A stretch of DNA of 64,000 nucleotides from an uncultured Muribaculaceae bacterium (GTDB taxonomy: Bacteria > Bacteroidota > Bacteroidia > Bacteroidales > Muribaculaceae). The notes beneath the pieces are model-generated. The model had not been told where the DNA came from, did not search any database, and was given only the letters and a program-made list of their open reading frames with translations. Shown piece after piece: positions 46,087 to 55,138 of the stretch; positions within the stretch are counted from its first letter, which is position 1; the number at the start of each line of letters is the position of its first letter. The position numbers and the translations under genes are program-made. Location of the stretch: assembly GCA_944321725.1 (NCBI GenBank), contig CALUMI010000005.1:55780-119779 (forward strand). Direction: 5' to 3'.

Positions 46087-46671
46087 ATGAGGAAAACAAT
46101 CATTTTATTTCTTGCGGTGCTGCTCTCAGTGGGGGCGTATGCCGCAGACAACAACACAACAGCAGGCAGTGACAGTCAGGCTCTGACGAAGAAAGAGCAA
46201 CGCCGCACCCTGCGCGGATACAAAGGCTTCGTGGAACTCGGAATGGGGTTGACACGCCATGATTTAATTTAGATAAATGGCGATAAATCCGAAGATCACA
46301 AGCCACGGGGATTTGGCATTGAGGCACTTACCATTCACGGCTATCAATTCAACAATTTCTTCTTTCTCGGCGGAGGCGTTGGAGTCAGCGAATGTACGGA
46401 AACCAACGTGATGGTGCCGATATTTGCCGACATGCGCATCAACGTGCTGAACAGGCGAATTACGCCGGTGTTTGACGTAAAATGGGGATATGCCGTAGGC
46501 GACCATTCCGGCGTGTATTTCTCTTTCAATGCGGGCGCAAGGTTCGGGCTTAACAAAAAGCCCAAATCAGCTATATATATCATGGCAGAATTGTCATATA
46601 TCGAAGATACGGAAATCATCGACAGCTCTGACTGTCTAAGGTATTTCTTTAAAGTCGGCTATGAATTTTAG
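46087..46671 (+). pseudogene. Tandem paralogue B, broken by an in-frame stop
   Basis: The frame starts at 46087 with the family signal peptide and TLRGYKGFVELGMG, then meets TAG at 46270-46272. The same frame continues without shift through GYQFNNFFFLGGG, IFADMRINVLNRRI and the C-terminal GYEF to 46671. A single nonsense change therefore separates two otherwise intact parts; only a 61-residue peptide would be made unless the stop is read through. From about 46320 to 46460 the DNA is almost the same as in copy A. Confidence 0.85.
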
Positions 46672-46694
46672 TTTAACTTTAAAATCAAAAAATT

Positions 46695-47285
46695 ATGAAG
46701 AAAACAATCATTTTGTTTTTTGCGGTGCTGCTCTCAGTGGGGACGTATGCCGCCGACAGCAACGTCAAAATCGGCAATGACGGTCAGCCGCTGACTAAGA
46801 AAGAGCAATGCCGCACCCTGCGCGGCTACAAAGGATTCGTGGAGATAGGAATTATTTTAGACGGAGCGGCAACATTGGGAATGGAAGATGAGCGAGGACA
46901 TCATTTTGACGTGTTGACATCCCATGGTTTTCAGTTCAACAATTTTGTTTATTTAGGAGGCGGAACAGGTGTATTTGCTTATCCGCAGTTTGGCATATTG
47001 GCTCCTGTTTTCGGCAATTTAAGGATTAATATGTTGAATGGGCATATCTCTCCCGTGTTGGATCTGAAAGGTGGATATTCTTTAGGCAGATTTTATGGAG
47101 GATTTTGGAGCGTGGATATTGGCATAAGGATTGGATTGGAGAAAAAATCCGCAATGTATGTGATGCTTGGGTGCATGTTCCAAAATGATGCCAATCCTAC
47201 AGTGCATTGGCATGACAAATGGTCAAACTATGTGGACGATTGGACAAACGGAGGATTCGGCCTGCGTGTAGGCTATGAATTTTAG
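46695..47285 (+). CDS. Beta-barrel-like protein C of the tandem family
   Basis: 196 aa, same plan as A: signal peptide, KKEQCRTLRGYKGFVEIG, strand-rich middle (FQFNNFVYLGGGTGV, NLRINMLNGHISPVLDLKGGY) and a final GYEF. It diverges from A and B in its middle and carries a longer C-terminal loop (HWHDKWSNYVDDW). Probably an outer-membrane barrel; function unknown. Confidence 0.82.
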   Translation: MKKTIILFFAVLLSVGTYAADSNVKIGNDGQPLTKKEQCRTLRGYKGFVEIGIILDGAATLGMEDERGHHFDVLTSHGFQFNNFVYLGGGTGVFAYPQFGILAPVFGNLRINMLNGHISPVLDLKGGYSLGRFYGGFWSVDIGIRIGLEKKSAMYVMLGCMFQNDANPTVHWHDKWSNYVDDWTNGGFGLRVGYEF

Positions 47286-47308
47286 TTTAACTTTAAAATC
47301 AAATAATT

Positions 47309-47878
47309 ATGAGGAAAACAATCATTTTATTTCTTGCGGTGGTGCTTTCAGTTGGGGCGTATGCCGCCGACAGCAACGTTACAGCAGGCAGTGACAGTCA
47401 GGCTCTGACGAAGAAAGAGCTGCGCCGCACCCTGCGCGGCACGCGGTGGTTTATTGAAAGTGGAGCAAACGCAGCCTATAACTTGTCGCTAAGCTCTAAA
47501 AATCCTTATAAGGACACGTATGTCGGACTGGATATGTCGGCTGCAGTTGGTATGCAGGCAAATAATTTCTTCTTCATAGGGGTAGGAGCGGGAGTTTCAC
47601 GATATGTGCACAACTCGGCATCAATGCCTTTATTCATTGACATGCGTATTAATATGTCAAACAGGCGTGTCGCTCCGGTTCTTGACATCAAAGGCGGAGG
47701 AGTGGTGGGCAATATAAATGGAGGATATTTCAGCGCAGGTTTAGGGCTGCGTATCGCCTTGACAAAAAACGATGCAATATATATAATGGGCGACTTCTCT
47801 GCCCAATTAGAAAATGTTTTGGCAGAAGAAGACTTGTCGAATGTCAGATTTGGTGCCAAAATTGGATATGAATTTTAG
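47309..47878 (+). CDS. Beta-barrel-like protein D of the tandem family
   Basis: 189 aa, fourth copy. The signal peptide is almost that of A and B, followed by KKELRRTLRGTRWFIESG and a diverged barrel-like middle (ANNFFFIGVGAGV, DMRINMSNRRVAPVLDIKGGG), ending GYEF. The N-terminal 40 residues are much better conserved than the rest, as expected if exposed loops diversify. Confidence 0.82.
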   Translation: MRKTIILFLAVVLSVGAYAADSNVTAGSDSQALTKKELRRTLRGTRWFIESGANAAYNLSLSSKNPYKDTYVGLDMSAAVGMQANNFFFIGVGAGVSRYVHNSASMPLFIDMRINMSNRRVAPVLDIKGGGVVGNINGGYFSAGLGLRIALTKNDAIYIMGDFSAQLENVLAEEDLSNVRFGAKIGYEF

Positions 47879-47901
47879 TAAAACTTTAAAATCAAATAAT
47901 T

Positions 47902-48018
47902 ATGAAGAAAATAATTACTATTATCATTTTGTCATGCTTTGCATGTGTGGCAAAGGCTGAGAATGATTTTTACACAGAGTTCAAGCAGCAGGTGACAGAG
48001 GCCTCAACTTGCCATTGA
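47902..48018 (+). pseudogene. Signal-peptide fragment of the lipase-like gene, out of frame
   Basis: ATG at 47902 starts a signal peptide (MKKIITIIILSCFACVAKA) and a few mature residues, then stops at 48016-48018. The next frame, which lacks a signal, stops upstream at 47993-47995 and then opens into the lipase-like protein. The two fit together only if the frame changes by one between 47996 and 48015, for example by removing one G from the GAGGCC stretch. Either a true frameshift or a sequencing error. Confidence 0.7.
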
Positions 48019-48070
48019 GAAGTTTGCCGATGTCGAAGCCGATGGCAACCATGACGGGGGCAGTATCGAT

Positions 48071-50650
48071 GTGGCTTACATAAGCAGTATTGGCTCCTCG
48101 ACAGGCAAGAAGTTCGTCCGTCCGCTGATAATCGTGGGCGATATGGACTTGTCCGCATTGTCGGAGGATCTTAAGATGAATCTTTCCATTTTGGCACAGA
48201 AAAGCGGGACAAGCCTTGTTGAGTTAAACAGAATTTTCGACATTGCCTACATAAACTACAATGACGGACTTGGCGACCTTACGCGCAACGGAGAAATGGT
48301 GCGTCAGGCCATAAAAAAGATAAACGCCAACAAATCGCAATATGGCTGCGACAAGAGCTACGTTATAGGATTGGGCATGGGCGGCGTGGTTGCCCGCATA
48401 GCTTTAAACAAGATGGAAATTGCGGGGGAGAATCACAATGTAAAGAAATTCATAGCCATCAATTCTCCTTTTCAGGGCATAAATATACCTGTTGGAATAC
48501 AGTCCTTTTTACAGCATGTAAATTTGTTTATAAAACATGTAGAATCAAATGTCAGCAAAGAGATAGATTATTTCTCGAATCTTGAGAATATTACGCAGCT
48601 ATTTAATAAACAGGCATTCAAACAATTATTAATTTATGAATATTCAGGAAATGCTATATCTTCCAACTATACACACAAATTTTTTATGGAAACGGATGCA
48701 GTTAAATTCAATCCAAAAAAATGCGAATCAATTGTAATTGCTTCAGGAAAAGATTTTGGAAGTTTTTATCTGCCTCCTTTTAACCAATTAATGTCATTAC
48801 AAGATTTTGAAACACATATTCAACTGTTAAAAAAGTTAGGATATTGGGCAGCAAGAGCTACCATAAACGCTGATATAGATATAAAGTTTCTTCCAAACAG
48901 AAAAAGAGAGGCGATATACACAGGCAAATTAGGTTTTGCTATAAAGTCTTTAGTGGTTACAGTAACAGGAGTTGAGATAAGCATCAGTACTTATTCTAAT
49001 TCTGATCTTTATCCTATAGATGGAACAAACGGATGCTATGTGTCAACCGATTTATTATCAAATGGAGATGATTTTATAAAAAATATGATGGTTGCGGATA
49101 AATTTACTTTTATTCCATCGTTTAGTTTATTGGATATTGGTGATTTAAATGCCTATTATAATGGAAATGAAGTAGAAATACCATTTGACAAATATTATAC
49201 AACAAATGAATCGCAATCATACGGTGATTTTTCTGGAGTGGTGGATATACTTATGCAGGAGGTTGCGCCGGTAATTACGGGCGACACCCGCGACGTGCTT
49301 GGCGACGTTGTGCTGAAAGCCGACAACTTCATAGACTTGCCGTTGGTAAAATATGAATGGAAGTTCCGCAACGGTAAGTTCAAGGTGGTGTCGCAGAGCG
49401 GCGCGGAGGCAGTTGTCCGCCCGTTGGACTACAGCGGGGCGACCGACTATGTCACCGTCACCGCAACTCCTTTGCTCGATATACATGAATTGTCGGGCTT
49501 GAAAGTGACATTCCCGGAGAGGGAGATAACATCGGAGGAAATCGAGATAGAGGGACTCGAAAGCATCTCGCGGATGGGAAACACGTATTCGTTGAGCAGC
49601 CTGCCTGAAAACGGGGCAGTGGACTGGAGCTGCTCCGACGGGCTTTCGATAGAGAAGACCGACGGAGAAGCCGCCATTGCCCGTGTCAGGGAATTTTCAA
49701 GCGACCCGTGGATAGAGGCCACACTGCGGCATGGCGACACAAGCTACAAATTCCACAAAGACCTGATATGCGCCCGCATCGACAGCATTAAAATGACGGA
49801 AATCGGGAAAAAGTGGAGTCCAAACAGCAAATCTTACAAATATGGGTTTATTATAAACGTCTATCCACAAGACATTGATTTGGATTTGATTGATTTTTGT
49901 TGGACAAACACTGTTAAGATTTACAAAAAGTCGGACGACTCGCTTGTGGACGACGGACACGGCAGTCCCGGCCTGACGACCAATCCCGGCGGCCTTGCCC
50001 TGATAAAAACCGACGGATATTCAGGAGCGTGTCTGAACAATATAGAATGGGACGGAGATGGGTATGACAATCCCGTCGACACTATTCTCGACGACCCGCG
50101 CTATCCGTTCATACTGATACGTCTGGAGGATGGCAGCATTGTGAAAGTCCTGCGCGGACAAGGGAATGAGAGCCTGCCAATATCACCTATGGCAACGGAT
50201 GATTATGAGCATACCGAGATTGACGGTTTTCAATTATACGGCAAAAACACGGCTGAGGTGACAATGCCGGGAGTCAGTTCGGAGGAATACGCATCGGGCG
50301 ATGTTATTTGCTACATCACCGACGACTTCGGCACCAAGTATATGGTAAGCCACAAAGTCAGCTCAAGTTGGCGTGCAGCTCCGCCATGCTCCTACAGTGT
50401 GTCGCCGAACCCGGCGGGCGACAGGCTGAGCGTGAGGGCTGAAACGGCGGGCGGCGAGGCTCCGCAGGAGCCGCAGGAGGTGACGGTGCTGCTCTACAGC
50501 GAAACGGGCTTGGCGGCTCGCCAGACGGTGGACGACATCCGAGAGGGCGGCAGCGTGGATGTGAGCCACCTGCCTGAAGGCACGTACTACATGAACATCG
50601 AGGCCGGCGGCACGGTTGTCGACCGTCAGGTGATAGTGATAAGGAGGTAA
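48071..50650 (+). CDS. Lipase-fold T9SS cargo protein lacking its nucleophile
   Basis: 859 aa as read from the GTG at 48071; the open frame begins near 47996, and the signal peptide lies in another frame at 47902. Residues 15-250 resemble an alpha/beta-hydrolase lipase: a strand FVRPLIIVGDM, then the elbow GLGMGGVVARIAL. Where active lipases have GHSMGG, the codon at 48374-48376 is GGC, so the nucleophile Ser is Gly. The middle is beta-rich, and the C-terminus (from about residue 770, YSVSPNPAGDRLSV to VDRQVIVIRR) is a type A T9SS sorting tail. Base composition switches from AT-rich (48.5-49.2 kb) to GC-rich. Function unknown, probably binding. Confidence 0.8.
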   Translation: MAYISSIGSSTGKKFVRPLIIVGDMDLSALSEDLKMNLSILAQKSGTSLVELNRIFDIAYINYNDGLGDLTRNGEMVRQAIKKINANKSQYGCDKSYVIGLGMGGVVARIALNKMEIAGENHNVKKFIAINSPFQGINIPVGIQSFLQHVNLFIKHVESNVSKEIDYFSNLENITQLFNKQAFKQLLIYEYSGNAISSNYTHKFFMETDAVKFNPKKCESIVIASGKDFGSFYLPPFNQLMSLQDFETHIQLLKKLGYWAARATINADIDIKFLPNRKREAIYTGKLGFAIKSLVVTVTGVEISISTYSNSDLYPIDGTNGCYVSTDLLSNGDDFIKNMMVADKFTFIPSFSLLDIGDLNAYYNGNEVEIPFDKYYTTNESQSYGDFSGVVDILMQEVAPVITGDTRDVLGDVVLKADNFIDLPLVKYEWKFRNGKFKVVSQSGAEAVVRPLDYSGATDYVTVTATPLLDIHELSGLKVTFPEREITSEEIEIEGLESISRMGNTYSLSSLPENGAVDWSCSDGLSIEKTDGEAAIARVREFSSDPWIEATLRHGDTSYKFHKDLICARIDSIKMTEIGKKWSPNSKSYKYGFIINVYPQDIDLDLIDFCWTNTVKIYKKSDDSLVDDGHGSPGLTTNPGGLALIKTDGYSGACLNNIEWDGDGYDNPVDTILDDPRYPFILIRLEDGSIVKVLRGQGNESLPISPMATDDYEHTEIDGFQLYGKNTAEVTMPGVSSEEYASGDVICYITDDFGTKYMVSHKVSSSWRAAPPCSYSVSPNPAGDRLSVRAETAGGEAPQEPQEVTVLLYSETGLAARQTVDDIREGGSVDVSHLPEGTYYMNIEAGGTVVDRQVIVIRR

Positions 50651-50655
50651 CAATG

Positions 50656-50700
50656 ACATCCCCTGCTGAGAGCATTCTCAACAGGGGATGTTGAGTTTTT
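50656..50700 (+). terminator. Rho-independent terminator
   Basis: ACATCCCCTG (50656-50665) pairs with CAGGGGATGT (50682-50691), with a further 4-bp inner stem, followed by TGAGTTTTTG. It lies 5 bases after the lipase-like gene. Confidence 0.85.
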
Positions 50701-50738
50701 GTTGTGGTGATTGTGTTTTATTTGTGAGTTCCGAATGT

Positions 50739-50785
50739 CGGCATACCAAACGGCATACAGGTAATTTTGTGAAAAAATTTTCACA
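50739..50785. promoter_or_regulatory. GH81 control region
   Basis: CGGCATAC occurs at 50739-50746 and 50751-50758 (12 bp apart), followed by a -7 box TAATTTTG (50762-50769) without a TTTG -33, and then TGTGAAAA/TTTTCACA (50768-50785), an 8-bp inverted repeat around AA. The direct repeats sit where an activator would replace the missing -33. Confidence 0.55.
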
Positions 50786-50804
50786 TAACACAAACCCACC
50801 ATAA

Positions 50805-53800
50805 ATGAGAATAACTGACATCGCTTTAATTTCGATTATGACCTTGTCGGCGTTGCCGGCAACCGCCGCGACAGTGAGCAAAGGCAGCGGCAGCTACACC
50901 ACCGAATTTCCCGGCACCGACTCCGGAGGCCGCAACCTACAACCTGCCGGCCAACCCCGCGTCAGCGGAGCCGCAAAAGGCCGTCCTGTGCCTACCAATG
51001 ATTGGTGGTCGAACCTGCTATATACGGATTTATCGTCGAACGTGTTCAACTACACGACGAGCCTGCGGATGTTTGCCGACGGAATTTCGCTGGCCTACAC
51101 CTCCCCCAATCAGGCCATGAGCGTGGAAGCCGCGCTGAAAATAGGGATGGAAGGACTGTCGGTGAACGGAACCACCGTTTCCGACTATTCCGATTGGACT
51201 GTGACAATAAACTGGTCGGACGAAGCCGGCACGATGGAAGCCACCGCCGGACTTGCCATGCCATTCGTCTATTTCACAAAGAGCGGCGACAGGAAAGTAA
51301 CCGTGTCGGCACTCTACGGCACACCGGCCACCGACGGCAACATACTCGTGTTTACCAACGCCTACAACAACGCGAAATATGCCATCTACGCTCCTGAAGG
51401 CAGCACATGGGCCGGCAGCGGGACAAGCTACTCGTCGGATCTTGGCGGAAAGAATTATTGGTCGGCCATAATGCTGCCGGCGGAAACAGCAGACGCCATG
51501 CAGACGGCAAAAGAGCTTGAACAATATGCCTTTGTATTCCCGAAAGACACAAAAATCACATGGAGCTACAACGAACAGACTGCAACAGTACGCACCGACT
51601 TCAACGTGACAGCCGACATTAAAGAAGGCACAAACGACAAGGCTCTGATAGGCCTGCTTCCGCACCAATGGGGATACCTCTCGCACGACTCTGAGCAGCC
51701 GCAAGGCATCGGCTACAACTCGGTGAGAGGAGAGGTGAAAACACTCGCCGGCAACCATTTCGCAACGGAATACACCTTTCACGGCATTCTCCCGACACTG
51801 CCATACGTTGAAGAGGGGCAAGGCAATTTCTCACGGGCGGAATTGCAACGGCTGATAAAAGAAGTGATAAACGACAACGGGCTTTCGGATTGGACCGACT
51901 CCTACAACGACGGGCAACTCATCAACCGCCTTGTGCAGACCGCACGCATAGCAAAAGAGTGCGGCGACGATGACGACTTCCGCACATTATTCGGCCTTGT
52001 CAAAAACCGGGTGGAAAATTGGCTGACATACTCGCCGGGCGAGGTGGCGTTTCTTTTCTACTACAATAAAGATTGGACCACGCTTATAGGCTATCCGGCA
52101 GGACACGGACAAGACGAGTTTATCAACGACCACCACTTCCATTGGGCATACTTCATACATGCCGCCGCATTTCTCGAACAATACGAGCCGGGATGGGCAT
52201 CCGAATGGGGAGAGATGGTTGACATGCTCGTACAGGACGTGGCCAACACCGACCCCGACAACGCAATGTTCCCCGTATTGCGCAATTTCAGCCCGTATGC
52301 CGGCCACTGTTGGGCCAACGGCATGGCAACCCTCGCGCTCGGCAACGACCAAGAATCGTCGTCAGAGGCAATGCAGTTCCACTCATCGCTGATACATTGG
52401 GGCTCGGTGACAGGCAACGACCGGCTGCGCGACTTGGGCATATACATGTATGCCACCGAGCAGGCTGCCATCGACGAATATTGGTTTGACGTAAACGAAA
52501 GGACGCTCCCGGCGGATTATCCCTACAGTTTGGTGTCGAGAATATTCACCAACGGCTACGACAACGGCACATTCTGGACATCTGACATCGAAGCGTCGTA
52601 CAGCATCGAGCTGTACCCGATACACGGCGGCTCATTCTACCTTGCCTGCCACCCGGAATATATGCGCAAGCTGTGGGAAGAAATCACCCGCAACACCGGC
52701 ATTCTGCAAAACGACGCCAACGCCAACCTCTGGCACGACGTGATGTGGGAATACCTTGCATATATGAATCCCCAACAGGCCATCAGCCTCTACGACTCTT
52801 ATCCCGACAGGACAATGAAGTTCGGCATCTCGAAAGCGCAGACTTACCATTGGCTGCATGCGCTCGCCGCTCTCGGACAGTTCAATCCGGAAATAACAGC
52901 CGACTATCCTATAGCCGCATCATTTGTCAAAGACGGCATGGCATCCTATGTGGCGCACAACTATGGAAAAACTCCGATAACCGTCACTTTCTCCGACGGC
53001 CACAGCATTGAAGTGCCGGCAGGAAAAATGATTGTCGACAACGGCGCAAGCACCGGTATTCCGACCGTAAGGATAACCTCGCCCTCCTATGGCGAAACAT
53101 TCCGGACAGGAGAAACCATAACACTGACAGCCGAAGCGTCGTCGGCATCGGCAAGCATCGCGACCGTAGAATTTTTCAACGGCACGCAATCATTGGGGAA
53201 AGCGACATCCGCGCCCTACTCTTGCCAATGGACTCCTGAACGAGCCGGCACATACAGCATCACGGCAACAGCCACCGACAGCGAGGGCAAAACGGCAACT
53301 TCGGCGGCTGTCAGCATCAACGTGGAACAGGATTCCGCCGACACGGGCAACGAAGGCTGCGAGATAATCTCCACAGAGGCGCAACAAGGCTCGTTCGAGA
53401 AAGGCTACAGACTCGTGTTCCACACAATCGACAGCGATGTGGTAATCACAGCCGAACTCTATGACGAGAAAAACGGAGCGGTTGCCTACGTATGGGACCA
53501 CACAGACGGATTCGCGGAATACGACATGACACCCACAGGCGAGAAACAGTTCACATACACGCTGCATGACTGTGCTGTCGGCAGCACTTTGAGATTGGCT
53601 TGCAAATTCGCGTTTGAAAACGGAATGGCCGTCACCAAAATATTCGACTATGTTGTAGGCAACAACTGCACAGCCTATGTAGGCGAACTGGCGGACGGCG
53701 AAGTTGCCGTATACCCCAACCCCGTAGAGTCGGTTCTGCATGTGTCGCTTCCGCAAGACGACAGCCACGTGTGGGTATGGAGCGAGGACGGCACGCTCAT

Positions 53801-53921
53801 GTTTGAGGCTGAAACAGCCGGGCAGGCCGCAATCGACACGTCGGCATGGAGTAGCGGCGTATATTTCATCCGCATCGAGAATCCGCGCGGCTACCACATA
53901 GAAAAACTAATCAAAAAATAA
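50805..53921 (+). CDS. GH81 endo-beta-1,3-glucanase, T9SS cargo
   Basis: 1038 aa. A signal peptide (to about 21) leads to a GH81 catalytic module (about 40-745): PTNDWWSNLLY near the start, NDHHFHWAYFIHAAAFLE near 440 and GNDQESSSEAMQFHS near 512, which contains the catalytic glutamates of the family. A Big_7-like Ig domain (about 752-836), a further beta domain, and a T9SS sorting tail (VAVYPNPVESVLHV to YHIEKLIKK, about 965-1038) follow. It should cut laminarin, curdlan or fungal beta-1,3-glucan at the cell surface. It has no SusC/D genes nearby. Confidence 0.92.
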   Translation: MRITDIALISIMTLSALPATAATVSKGSGSYTTEFPGTDSGGRNLQPAGQPRVSGAAKGRPVPTNDWWSNLLYTDLSSNVFNYTTSLRMFADGISLAYTSPNQAMSVEAALKIGMEGLSVNGTTVSDYSDWTVTINWSDEAGTMEATAGLAMPFVYFTKSGDRKVTVSALYGTPATDGNILVFTNAYNNAKYAIYAPEGSTWAGSGTSYSSDLGGKNYWSAIMLPAETADAMQTAKELEQYAFVFPKDTKITWSYNEQTATVRTDFNVTADIKEGTNDKALIGLLPHQWGYLSHDSEQPQGIGYNSVRGEVKTLAGNHFATEYTFHGILPTLPYVEEGQGNFSRAELQRLIKEVINDNGLSDWTDSYNDGQLINRLVQTARIAKECGDDDDFRTLFGLVKNRVENWLTYSPGEVAFLFYYNKDWTTLIGYPAGHGQDEFINDHHFHWAYFIHAAAFLEQYEPGWASEWGEMVDMLVQDVANTDPDNAMFPVLRNFSPYAGHCWANGMATLALGNDQESSSEAMQFHSSLIHWGSVTGNDRLRDLGIYMYATEQAAIDEYWFDVNERTLPADYPYSLVSRIFTNGYDNGTFWTSDIEASYSIELYPIHGGSFYLACHPEYMRKLWEEITRNTGILQNDANANLWHDVMWEYLAYMNPQQAISLYDSYPDRTMKFGISKAQTYHWLHALAALGQFNPEITADYPIAASFVKDGMASYVAHNYGKTPITVTFSDGHSIEVPAGKMIVDNGASTGIPTVRITSPSYGETFRTGETITLTAEASSASASIATVEFFNGTQSLGKATSAPYSCQWTPERAGTYSITATATDSEGKTATSAAVSINVEQDSADTGNEGCEIISTEAQQGSFEKGYRLVFHTIDSDVVITAELYDEKNGAVAYVWDHTDGFAEYDMTPTGEKQFTYTLHDCAVGSTLRLACKFAFENGMAVTKIFDYVVGNNCTAYVGELADGEVAVYPNPVESVLHVSLPQDDSHVWVWSEDGTLMFEAETAGQAAIDTSAWSSGVYFIRIENPRGYHIEKLIKK

Positions 53922-53943
53922 CCGAAACCAATCAATAAAAGCC

Positions 53944-53999
53944 AAAACGCTTATGCCGCGTCACACATTGGAAACAAGTGACGCAAGCATAAGCGTTTT
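53944..53999. terminator. Long terminator hairpin after the glucanase gene
   Basis: AAAACGCTTATGC (53944-53956) and GCGTCAC (53958-53964) pair with GTGACGC (53978-53984) and GCATAAGCGTTTT (53987-53999), with a small bulge. A 20-bp stem ending in TTTT; it can act on both strands. Confidence 0.85.
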
Positions 54000-54052
54000 G
54001 CTTCCACACACCCGTAGTCGGGGCAGCTTGACACAAATATCATTTTTTATTG

Positions 54053-54060
54053 TAATTTTG
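54053..54060 (+). promoter_or_regulatory. -7 box (TAATTTTG) for the SDR gene
   Basis: TAATTTTG lies 23 bases before the ATG at 54084; no clear -33 element. Confidence 0.45.
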
Positions 54061-54083
54061 CCATATATAAACAAAAGCATAAT

Positions 54084-55094
54084 ATGGCGAGGAAAGTTTT
54101 GATTACGGGAGCGGGTGGCTTTATAGGCGGCTTCATTGTGGAAGAGGCATTGAGCAGAGGATATGAGGTTTGGGCGGCCGTGAGGCACAGCACATCCCGC
54201 GAATACCTTACCGACAAAAGAATACATTTCATAGAACTCGATTTCACAGACGCCTCAAAACTGTCGAAAGCTCTGCAAAGCGCAACCCGCGAATCGGGAA
54301 AATGGGACTACATAGTGCATAATCTCGGAGCCACCAAATGCACAAATTTCGCCGATTTCAACAAAATCAACTATGAATATTTAAAGCTGCTCGTAGAAAC
54401 ATTGCAAAATCTCGACATCGTGCCCGACAGGTTTCTGATGATGAGCTCTATGAGCGTGCTCGGGACAGGCGACGAGAAAAGCTACGCGCCGTTCACGGCC
54501 AACAATATCCCCATGCCCTGCACCAAATACGGAGTGTCGAAGCTCAAAGCCGAGACATTTCTGCAAACTCAACCCGGATTTCCCTACATAATATTCCGCC
54601 CGACAGGTGTCTACGGCCCGCGCGAGAAAGACTACTATCTGATGATTAAATCCATAGCCAAAGGATTTGATTTCAGTGTGGGATTCCGGCGGCAACTACT
54701 GACATTCATCTACGTGAAAGACCTGACAAAGGCCGTTTTCGACGCTTTGGAATCGGGCATAAACCAAAAGTGCTATTTAATAGCCGACGAACAGCCATAC
54801 ACGCAAAAACAATTCCGAGAAATAGTAAAACAAGAGCTCGGCAAAAAATTTGTAATCCCCATAACAGCGCCTCTGTGGACCGTCAAAATAGTTTGCGCAA
54901 TCTCCGAAAAAATAGCGGTGATGCGCATGAAACCCAGCACTCTCAATCCCGACAAATATAAAATATTACGGCAGCGCAACTGGACATGCGACACATCGGA
55001 GGCTCGCAAAGATTTCGGTTTTGCGACTCACTATCCACTGCAAAAAGGCCTGCATGAGGCAATCGAATGGTATAAATCGCACAATATGCTTTAA
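54084..55094 (+). CDS. NAD-dependent epimerase/dehydratase (extended SDR)
   Basis: 336 aa. The cofactor motif TGAGGFIGGF is at residues 8-17 and the catalytic YGVSK (Tyr/Lys) near residue 153; an S-T-Y-like MSSMSV precedes it. A C-terminal substrate region (LLTFIYVKDLTKAV) follows. The substrate, a nucleotide sugar or a dihydroflavonol-like alcohol, cannot be told. It stands alone between the glucanase terminator and the LOG gene. Confidence 0.9.
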   Translation: MARKVLITGAGGFIGGFIVEEALSRGYEVWAAVRHSTSREYLTDKRIHFIELDFTDASKLSKALQSATRESGKWDYIVHNLGATKCTNFADFNKINYEYLKLLVETLQNLDIVPDRFLMMSSMSVLGTGDEKSYAPFTANNIPMPCTKYGVSKLKAETFLQTQPGFPYIIFRPTGVYGPREKDYYLMIKSIAKGFDFSVGFRRQLLTFIYVKDLTKAVFDALESGINQKCYLIADEQPYTQKQFREIVKQELGKKFVIPITAPLWTVKIVCAISEKIAVMRMKPSTLNPDKYKILRQRNWTCDTSEARKDFGFATHYPLQKGLHEAIEWYKSHNML

Positions 55095-55122
55095 GCTGTA
55101 CGGCAAATTCACCGATTATCAA

Positions 55123-55130
55123 TAATTTTG
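55123..55130 (+). promoter_or_regulatory. -7 box (TAATTTTG) for the LOG gene
   Basis: TAATTTTG ends only 8 bases before the ATG at 55139, so the transcript would be nearly leaderless. Confidence 0.5.
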
Positions 55131-55138
55131 CACCCGAT

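Larger units (their letters stand above)
46048..47908 (+). repeat. Conserved junction spacers of the tandem family
   Basis: Four gene junctions (about 46048-46089, 46658-46697, 47273-47311 and 47869-47908) carry nearly the same sequence: the last codons TATGAATTTTAG, then TTTAAAA-rich spacer, then AATTATGA(A/G)G at the next start. The fourth copy precedes the lipase-like gene. This marks the array as a product of unequal crossing-over. Confidence 0.7.

Noticed and set aside
50768..50785. TGTGAAAA/TTTTCACA as an E. coli-type CRP site
   Set aside because: Spacing between TGTGA and TCACA is 8 rather than 6, and the site overlaps the start point; kept only as an inverted repeat.
51030..51821. 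263-codon minus-strand frame in the GH81 gene
   Set aside because: Shadow of the GH81 frame, no recognisable domain.
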